From the NCBI RefSeq assembly GCF_026153205.1, contig NZ_JAPFBW010000029.1:1-64000 (forward strand): a stretch of 64,000 nt of DNA. The letters are read 5' to 3'. The DNA comes from Aquabacterium sp. A7-Y (GTDB lineage: Bacteria > Pseudomonadota > Gammaproteobacteria > Burkholderiales > Burkholderiaceae_C). The position numbers were made by a program, and so were the translations under genes. Under the pieces are notes generated by a model. That model was not told the DNA's origin and did not search any database. It saw nothing but the letters and a program-made list of their open reading frames with translations. Below are positions 58,488 through 64,000 of the stretch, in pieces. Within the stretch, counting starts at the first letter, position 1. Each line of letters opens with the position of its first letter.

Positions 58488-59222
58488 ATGCACAGCGTCG
58501 CGATGGCCAATCGGCTTCGAGATACGAAGGTCCTGCACGTGCTGCTGGCGGCGATGCTCGCCGCGCTGGCCGCCGGTGCACAAGCTCAGGGCGATCCCTG
58601 GGCTGGGGTGACCGTTCCCAAAGGGTGGAGCTTGGTCAAGGTGGGCGAGCAGGTGAGGGTCAGTGGCCTGCCCATGACCTTGCGTGCTGGTGTCGTGTCG
58701 ACCAGCCTAGCAGCGAGCTCCGAAGCCCTGAGACAGACTTGGGGCGAACTGGTGCAGGTGCAAATGGCGCCCGAGGTGGCACTGGTCAGCAAGAAGTTCG
58801 GCCCGCACTTCGTGACCGCCCAACTGACACCCGGAAACGACGGGCGCTCGACCCGGGTGGTGCTCTCCAGTGTCCGCCTGCAGGATCTGGTCAGCGGCCC
58901 GGTGCCCCGGCCCTTCGCCAGGATGCCACCCGGATCCCACCTGGTGTACGACACCGAGTCCCTCGACCGGGGCAAGTCCGCGCGGCACGTCAGTTGGGTG
59001 AACGGGCTGTCGCTGCAGAGCAATCGCAATTTTGTTGTTCGTGGTTTGGAGCAAGACGGTTTTGTCTTGCAGGCCGACGAAACCACGCCCCAAGGCTCAG
59101 TGCCTGGCCGGCTGCTCCTGCTGTCCGCGCCGGGGCGGGAGGCCACTGTCGTGCTGCGTCAGACGCAGGAGACGACCAGCGTCACGGTGAACACGACCAC
59201 TCACGCCGAGGCTTTGCGATGA
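58488..59222 (+). CDS. Exported hypothetical protein of the Tad locus
   Basis: 244 residues, with a signal peptide (VLHVLLAAMLAALAAGAQAQ). The mature domain is β-rich (LVKVGEQVRVSGLPMTLRAG, LLLLSAPGREATVVLRQTQE) with no Cys motif or known domain. The ATG at 58488 has GGAGG upstream. Its stop overlaps the next start. It is probably a periplasmic or outer-membrane accessory of the pilus. Confidence 0.65.
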   Translation: MHSVAMANRLRDTKVLHVLLAAMLAALAAGAQAQGDPWAGVTVPKGWSLVKVGEQVRVSGLPMTLRAGVVSTSLAASSEALRQTWGELVQVQMAPEVALVSKKFGPHFVTAQLTPGNDGRSTRVVLSSVRLQDLVSGPVPRPFARMPPGSHLVYDTESLDRGKSARHVSWVNGLSLQSNRNFVVRGLEQDGFVLQADETTPQGSVPGRLLLLSAPGREATVVLRQTQETTSVTVNTTTHAEALR

Positions 59223-59422
59223 CCCATTACGGATTCCGCCACCAGAACAGGCGACAGAGAGGCCAAGCCATGGTCGAGTACGTCATTGCATCGGCGGTGC
59301 TGGCCTTCCTGCTCTTTTTCCTTGTCTGGCCCGGCTCCGACTTGGCACCTGTCTGGTATTTCCTGGACCAGTTGAAGGTGGCCCTGCAGAAGTTTGTCTA
59401 TTCGCTCTCCACGGCGTTCTAG
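59219..59422 (+). CDS. Second small pilin-like protein
   Basis: 67 residues: basic leader, then RQRGQAMVEYVIASAVLAFL with GQAM-x-EY, the type-IVb pilin/TadE signature, then a short tail (LDQLKVALQKFVYSLSTAF). It is shorter than the first pilin-like protein and overlaps the preceding gene by four bases. It is a probable minor pilin. Confidence 0.7.
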   Translation: MTHYGFRHQNRRQRGQAMVEYVIASAVLAFLLFFLVWPGSDLAPVWYFLDQLKVALQKFVYSLSTAF

Positions 59423-59452
59423 CGAGACAGGAACAACAAACGAAGGGTGGAC

Positions 59453-60412
59453 GTGGTTCGACGCATCAACAAGAACTGGGTGGTGCTGGGCGTGGCCGTT
59501 GGCATTGGGTTGTTGGCCGCCTTCGGTGCGCAACGCTACTTCCAGACCAAGCAGGAGGAGCTGGCGCGCGGCGGCGCCGGCGAGCTGCTCAAGGTGGTCG
59601 TGGCGAGCGACGATCTGCCGAAAGGGGAGAGGCTGTCGCAGAACAACCTGGCGGCGCGGGCAGTGCCCGCCGACTTCGTGCAATCCGGCGCGGTCCGTCC
59701 CGACCAGTTCGAGCAGATCCAGAACCTGAAACTCGCCTACCCGGTCCGGCGCGGCGAATTCATCATGTGGTCCATGCTGGAGGACCAGAACGCAGCGCCG
59801 TTCGCGACACGCGTCTCAGCCGGCCGCCGCGCCGTGGCGGTGCCTGTGGACGAAATCAGCTCGCTGTCCGGCATGCTGCAACCGGGGGATCGCATCGACC
59901 TGTTCGTCAGCCTGCAGCGTCATCAGCACAACATCGTGACGCCTTTGCTCGAGAACATGCTGGTGTTGGCCGCCGGCGATCGCGTCAGCGCGGGCAGCGG
60001 CGAGGGAGCACAACGCAACTACTCCACCATCACGCTGGATGCGTCGCCTGACCAAGCCTCACTGCTCATGCTGGCGAAGGAGGCTGGCAAGTTGAATGCG
60101 GTCCTGCGCAACCCCAACGACCAGACCCCGCTTGCCGTCCTCCCCAACCTCCGGGCCCTCCTGATGGGGATCGAAGAAGTCAAGCCGACAAGACCGGTCA
60201 TTCCCGTTCTAGTCGGTGGCCAGTCCATGCCGGAGAGCACAGGTGCGGGCGCCGCCAGCACGGAGGCGAAATCCTTGCAGCGGCTTGCCTCGGCGCTCGA
60301 GCGCCTGGCACCGGCGCCGACATCCGCTGACGGTCGCTCCGCTCCGCCGGCGGCGGTCGGCAACGCACCCGCCGGCCACGGGCCTGCACCGGCGCCGACG
60401 ACACGGCCTTAA
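59453..60412 (+). CDS. cpaB: Flp pilus assembly protein CpaB (RcpC)
   Basis: 319 residues. An N-terminal helix (WVVLGVAVGIGLLAAFGAQR) anchors the protein. A SAF domain follows (LKVVVASDDLPKGERLSQNN), then the RcpC/CpaB region with SAGRRAVAVPVDEISSLSGM and LQPGDRIDLF. The start could be GTG 59447 or GTG 59453; GAAGGG sits closer to the second. CpaB links the secretin to the periplasm and is standard in Tad loci, directly before the secretin gene. Confidence 0.88.
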   Translation: MVRRINKNWVVLGVAVGIGLLAAFGAQRYFQTKQEELARGGAGELLKVVVASDDLPKGERLSQNNLAARAVPADFVQSGAVRPDQFEQIQNLKLAYPVRRGEFIMWSMLEDQNAAPFATRVSAGRRAVAVPVDEISSLSGMLQPGDRIDLFVSLQRHQHNIVTPLLENMLVLAAGDRVSAGSGEGAQRNYSTITLDASPDQASLLMLAKEAGKLNAVLRNPNDQTPLAVLPNLRALLMGIEEVKPTRPVIPVLVGGQSMPESTGAGAASTEAKSLQRLASALERLAPAPTSADGRSAPPAAVGNAPAGHGPAPAPTTRP

Positions 60413-60441
60413 GACGATGTCCCGATCAACTCAGAACAACC

Positions 60442-61959
60442 ATGACATTTCTACGTTGGCTCTTTGCGGCGGCGCTGGCTGGGGAGTGTGCGACCGTCGC
60501 TGCCCAAACGCAGACGCCGGCCGCTGGCTCCCATCTGCCTGCGCCGCCGCCCATTTCGTCCTCCGGCCCCAATGCGGAGGCGGGTGCCGCTGCGCCTGCA
60601 TCTCGGGGGCTGCCTCCCTCCGGCGTCAGGCATGCGGGGCGACTGCTACCTCTGATCATCCGGGACCAGAACCAAGAGCCGGTGGACGAAACGATCATGT
60701 ACCAGGGCGAGGCCAGAACCTTCCTCACGCCCAACGTAGCGCGTATTGCGGTTGGCAATGGAGGCGTCCTGAACGCCACCACCCTCGAAGAGAAGGAGGT
60801 GCTGGTGTTCGCGAACTCGGTCGGCATCTCCTCCCTGACGGCTTGGGACAAGAGCGGGCGCTATGCAACGGTGAAGATCACGGTGGTCCCCGCCGACACG
60901 ACCCGTGTCCTGAAGGAGGTGGTGGCCTTCCTGCAGCGCATCCCCCGGGCGCGCGCCGAGATCGTCGGGGACAAGATTGTCGTGGACGGCGATGACCTGT
61001 CCGATACCGACCAGGAGCGCGTCGCGCTGATTGCACAGCGCTACCCGCAGGTGATCAACTTCGCCGGCCGTGTGGGCTGGGAGAAGATGATCCGTCTGGC
61101 GGTGCGCGTGGTGGAACTGCCGACATCCGAGGTGCAGAACCTCGGCGTCCGCTGGGGTGGTGAAACGGGGCAGACGATCGGCGGATTCAACATCGGGGTT
61201 GCGAGCGACATCGGCGTCGGCAAAGCCATCGATCTGCGCCCCGGTGAGGTGCCCATCGCGCTGCCGTTTCCGACTCGGCGGGTGCAGGGCTACTTCGGGA
61301 TCAACTCACTATTGAGTTCCCAGATCAACCTGCTCGCACTGGACGGCCGGGCGGTGGTGCTCGCCGAACCGACGCTCTCGACCCGCAGCGGCAGCCCCGC
61401 CAGTTTCCTCGCGGGAGGTGAGATTCCGTACTCGTCCGCCAGTGCCACCGGCACGCCCAGCGTCCTGTTCAAGACCTATGGTGTGAAGCTCGAGATTACG
61501 CCCCGCGTTGACGTCAAGACCGGCACGATCCGCTCCACGATCGAGACCGAGGTCAGCGACATCGATCCCACCACATCGACCAGCTCGGGACCGGCCCTGT
61601 TGACACGGCGGGTGAGGAGCGAATTCAACGTGCGGGAAGGCGAGACGATGGTGATGTCCGGCTTTGTCCAACGCCGGCGTGCGAATGACGTGCAAAAGGT
61701 GCCGGGCTTGGGCGACCTCCCTTTGGTGGGATCGCTGTTCCGGTCCAAGTCCTTCGTGGATCGCGAAACGCAACTGTTGGTGCTCGTCACCCCCATCACG
61801 GTGGACGCGAAGTCGCCCGAGGTGCGCGGCGACGTTCAGAAGACCGACCGCATCGTGGAGCGGGAACTGCGTACGCCGGACCGGGAGCGGCAGCGGATCG
61901 AGGAGGAGCGAGCCCGCATCCGAGCGCAACCCAGCCGAGCCGAGCCATTGAGCCCTTGA
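60442..61959 (+). CDS. cpaC: Tad secretin CpaC (RcpA)
   Basis: 505 residues with a signal peptide (FLRWLFAAALAGECATVAAQ). The N-terminal pilus-assembly domain has MYQGEARTFLTPNVARIAVG and VGISSLTAWDKSG. A BON-like segment follows, then the secretin domain (RLAVRVVELPTSEVQNLGVR, LFKTYGVKLEITPRVDVKTG, VPGLGDLPLVGSLFRSKSF, ETQLLVLVTPI). The LPLVGSLF and LLVLVTP motifs are secretin hallmarks. It forms the outer-membrane channel of the pilus. The C-terminal tail is Arg/Glu-rich. Confidence 0.92.
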   Translation: MTFLRWLFAAALAGECATVAAQTQTPAAGSHLPAPPPISSSGPNAEAGAAAPASRGLPPSGVRHAGRLLPLIIRDQNQEPVDETIMYQGEARTFLTPNVARIAVGNGGVLNATTLEEKEVLVFANSVGISSLTAWDKSGRYATVKITVVPADTTRVLKEVVAFLQRIPRARAEIVGDKIVVDGDDLSDTDQERVALIAQRYPQVINFAGRVGWEKMIRLAVRVVELPTSEVQNLGVRWGGETGQTIGGFNIGVASDIGVGKAIDLRPGEVPIALPFPTRRVQGYFGINSLLSSQINLLALDGRAVVLAEPTLSTRSGSPASFLAGGEIPYSSASATGTPSVLFKTYGVKLEITPRVDVKTGTIRSTIETEVSDIDPTTSTSSGPALLTRRVRSEFNVREGETMVMSGFVQRRRANDVQKVPGLGDLPLVGSLFRSKSFVDRETQLLVLVTPITVDAKSPEVRGDVQKTDRIVERELRTPDRERQRIEEERARIRAQPSRAEPLSP

Positions 61960-61989
61960 AAGTCACCACCATACCGAGAGGAGCCCCCT

Positions 61990-63699
61990 GTGTTCCATGT
62001 GGAGATCGTTGCCGGCAAAGAAAGGCGCCAGTTGGAGGTGCCGGACGATGCCATCATCGGCCGCAGCCCTGACTGCGAGGTGCGACTGGAGAGCTGGCGC
62101 ATTTCCCGGGAGCACGCGCGGCTCTACCGCACGCCCAGTGGTGTGGTCGTCGAAGACCTGGGTGGCATGGGCGGCGTGTTTGTCAACGGCAAGCGGGTGC
62201 CGCAGTACGGGCCGCTGGCGGCAGGTGACCGCATCGAAGTGGGGCCGTTTCAGCTGCGGGTCGTTGACGAAGCTCCCGCCCCTCGCACCGCGATGAAGGA
62301 TGGCTCACTCGCCAAGCCAGTCCCTCCGGCTGCAGGGGGGCGCTCGCAAGAGGAGGTCCGAGCTCACCTGACCGACGTGAAGGCGGCGCGCATCGCCAAG
62401 GACGAGGAGCAGCGCCTGAAGGCCGCGGCGCTGGAGTACCAGTGGAGGAGAAGATCACACGAGCGCTTGCTCGAACTGATGGACTTGCGCCGCAAGGACG
62501 TCTCCCGCATGAGCGACGAGCAACTCCACACGGAGATCGACGTGCTGGTGCGCGAGGTGATCACGGAGTTGCAGCCGGAGCTGCCGCCGGACGTCGATCA
62601 GCATGAGCTGCGTCGACAGACCATCCACGAAGCGATCGGCCTCGGTCCGCTTGAGGACCTGCTGGCCGACGAATCGGTCACCGAGGTCATGGTCAACCGC
62701 CACGACGAGATCTACATCGAGCGCTCGGGCCGTTTGCAGCGGCATCCCGTGTACTTCACGAGCGACCGGGCTGTCATGGCGGTCATCGAGCGCATCGTTG
62801 CGCCGCTGGGCCGGCGCATCGACGAAAGCTCCCCGATGGTCGACGCCCGTCTGAAGGACGGCTCGCGCGTCAACGCCATCATCCCGCCGCTGGCCATCAA
62901 GGGGCCCACGGTCACCATCCGCAAGTTCTCTAAGAAAAAGCTGACCACCGAGGATCTGGTGGGCTACAACGCACTGAGCGTCGAGATGGCCGAGTTCCTG
63001 CGCATCTGCGTGGAGCACCGCAAGAACATCGTCGTCTCGGGCGGCACGGGTTCCGGCAAGACGACGCTGCTCAACATCCTCTCGAACTACATCCCGTCCG
63101 GCGAGCGCATCCTCACGATCGAGGACGCGGCCGAGTTGAAGCTGCCGCATCCCCACTTGGTGTCCCTGGAAGCGCGCCCCGCGAACGTGGAAGGACGGGG
63201 CGCCGTGACGATCCGCGAGCTGGTCCGCAACGCGCTGCGGATGCGCCCCGACCGCATTGTGGTGGGCGAGTGCCGGGGCGCCGAGGCGTTGGACATGCTG
63301 CAGGCGATGAACACGGGCCACGAAGGCTCGATGACCACCTTGCACGCCAACGCACCGCGCGATGCCCTGGCTCGCCTGGAGACCCTGGTGTTGATGGCCG
63401 GCATGGACCTACCGCTGCCCGCCATCCGGGAGCAAGTCGCCTCCGCGGTCGACATCATCGTGCAACAGACCCGCTTTTCCTGCGGCGCGCGCAAGGTGAC
63501 TCGGATCGTGGAGATCACTGGGATGGAGGGGGGCAAGCTGCAACTGCAGGAGCTCTTCAAGTTCGAGCACCGGGGTTACGGCACGGACGGGCAGGTGCAG
63601 GGCCACTTTGCCGGCTGTGAGACGGTGCCGTCGTTCTTCGAGGAGTTCAGCTCGACGGGCCGTGTCATCGACCTCGAGCTGTTCCGCGCCAAGGCCTAG
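61990..63699 (+). CDS. cpaF: Tad assembly ATPase CpaF/TadA with N-terminal FHA domain
   Basis: 569 residues from a GTG at 61990 with GAGAGGAG upstream. Residues about 1-95 form a forkhead-associated domain ([29 protein letters not shown]). The secretion ATPase domain follows, with Walker [15 protein letters not shown] near residue 352, the Asp-box/Walker B region [20 protein letters not shown], and the His box [15 protein letters not shown] domains bind phosphothreonine, so pilus assembly may be under Ser/Thr kinase control, or the domain may recruit partners (inference). FHA fused to CpaF is not the most common arrangement. Confidence 0.9.
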   Translation: MFHVEIVAGKERRQLEVPDDAIIGRSPDCEVRLESWRISREHARLYRTPSGVVVEDLGGMGGVFVNGKRVPQYGPLAAGDRIEVGPFQLRVVDEAPAPRTAMKDGSLAKPVPPAAGGRSQEEVRAHLTDVKAARIAKDEEQRLKAAALEYQWRRRSHERLLELMDLRRKDVSRMSDEQLHTEIDVLVREVITELQPELPPDVDQHELRRQTIHEAIGLGPLEDLLADESVTEVMVNRHDEIYIERSGRLQRHPVYFTSDRAVMAVIERIVAPLGRRIDESSPMVDARLKDGSRVNAIIPPLAIKGPTVTIRKFSKKKLTTEDLVGYNALSVEMAEFLRICVEHRKNIVVSGGTGSGKTTLLNILSNYIPSGERILTIEDAAELKLPHPHLVSLEARPANVEGRGAVTIRELVRNALRMRPDRIVVGECRGAEALDMLQAMNTGHEGSMTTLHANAPRDALARLETLVLMAGMDLPLPAIREQVASAVDIIVQQTRFSCGARKVTRIVEITGMEGGKLQLQELFKFEHRGYGTDGQVQGHFAGCETVPSFFEEFSSTGRVIDLELFRAKA

Positions 63700-63709
63700 G
63701 AGCACCGGC

Positions 63710-64000
63710 ATGAACATCCCCCTGCTGTTGACGGTCGTCTTCGCCCTGGCCGCCGCGTTGTTGGCCTACGTCGTCATTGACGCCGGGTCTGCCGCGATGG
63801 CCCAGCACCGCGCGCAGTTCACGCAGCGCGCGCGGGTCCAGCTCCGGGACCTGTTCTTGTTTTTCGATCCGGCCAAACTGTATCTCGCCAACCTGGCTGC
63901 CATGGCGATGGGGGCGATCCTTGTCTACGCGATCACCGACTCCGTGGTTCTGATGCTCGGCAGTGGGGCGGTGCTGTTTTTCATGCCGCCATGGGCCTGG
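63710..64000 (+). CDS. tadB: TadB-type inner-membrane protein, 5' part (runs off window)
   Basis: The first 97 codons are open to the window edge. The N-terminal membrane helix (LLLTVVFALAAALLAYVVID) is followed by RAQFTQRARVQLRDLFLFFD, and two further hydrophobic segments begin near residue 60 (LANLAAMAMGAILVYAITD). The place directly after CpaF, 10 bp after its stop and with AGGAG upstream, fits TadB, the inner-membrane platform. The GspF/T2SSF domain itself lies beyond the window. Confidence 0.75.
   Translation, partial: MNIPLLLTVVFALAAALLAYVVIDAGSAAMAQHRAQFTQRARVQLRDLFLFFDPAKLYLANLAAMAMGAILVYAITDSVVLMLGSGAVLFFMPPWAW

Overview
The window is GC-rich (roughly two-thirds G+C in most genes, by eye). 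It carries no rRNA, tRNA or CRISPR array that I can see. Codon use, the Tad pilus layout, the large two-component and c-di-GMP proteins and the Rhs/VgrG loci suggest a betaproteobacterium of the order Burkholderiales. That is an inference from protein style; no taxonomic marker is present.

Layout. (1) 1-14.3 kb is a signalling region broken up by insertion sequences. It holds a receiver protein, a CACHE hybrid histidine kinase, a PhnD-type binding lipoprotein beside a PAS-GGDEF cyclase, a membrane protein fused to a histidine-kinase remnant, a degenerate-kinase/receiver protein, and a second CACHE-PAS-GGDEF cyclase. Two damaged copies of one IS256-family element and two fragments of an IS4/Tn5-type element bracket the middle of this block. 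(2) 14.9-21.5 kb is a polymorphic-toxin region: SymE, then on the minus strand a two-gene Sec-exported Rhs system whose second protein ends in a GIY-YIG-like domain, followed by a DUF4240 gene as likely immunity. (3) 22.2-31.3 kb looks like an integrated element: DUF3489-type genes, a HExxH protein, iteron-like repeats, three stacked inverted repeats, an AlpA-like regulator, a P-loop replication-type ATPase, and a DUF2924/large serine recombinase/helix-turn-helix module. (4) 31.4-35.7 kb is accessory DNA: an unrecognised zinc-ribbon protein, a FitA-like ribbon-helix-helix protein fused to a helix-turn-helix and sensor-like region, and an unrecognised membrane protein.

(5) 35.9-47.4 kb is a minus-strand type VI secretion cargo island with no structural T6SS genes. 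In transcription order it reads VgrG, Rhs with an unassigned C-terminal toxin, an exported small protein (likely immunity), PAAR, a protein with three zinc-ribbon modules, one with five, and a GIY-YIG nuclease. The PAAR/eight-zinc-ribbon/GIY-YIG run is the strongest candidate for an undescribed system. (6) 47.8-52.8 kb holds small membrane proteins, SMI1/KNR4 and DUF4259 genes, a NucA/NucB-like nuclease lipoprotein, and gene debris (GH24 lysozyme, DnaE2 and SRAP tails). (7) 53.1-64.0 kb holds an Lnt-like nitrilase and then the Tad/Flp pilus locus: pilin-like peptide, TadG-like, TadE-like, second pilin-like peptide, CpaB, CpaC secretin, FHA-CpaF and a TadB cut by the window edge.

How it fits together: the left part senses extracellular ligands and makes c-di-GMP, the right part builds an adhesive pilus, and between them lies a stack of mobile DNA with contact-dependent toxins and their probable immunity genes.
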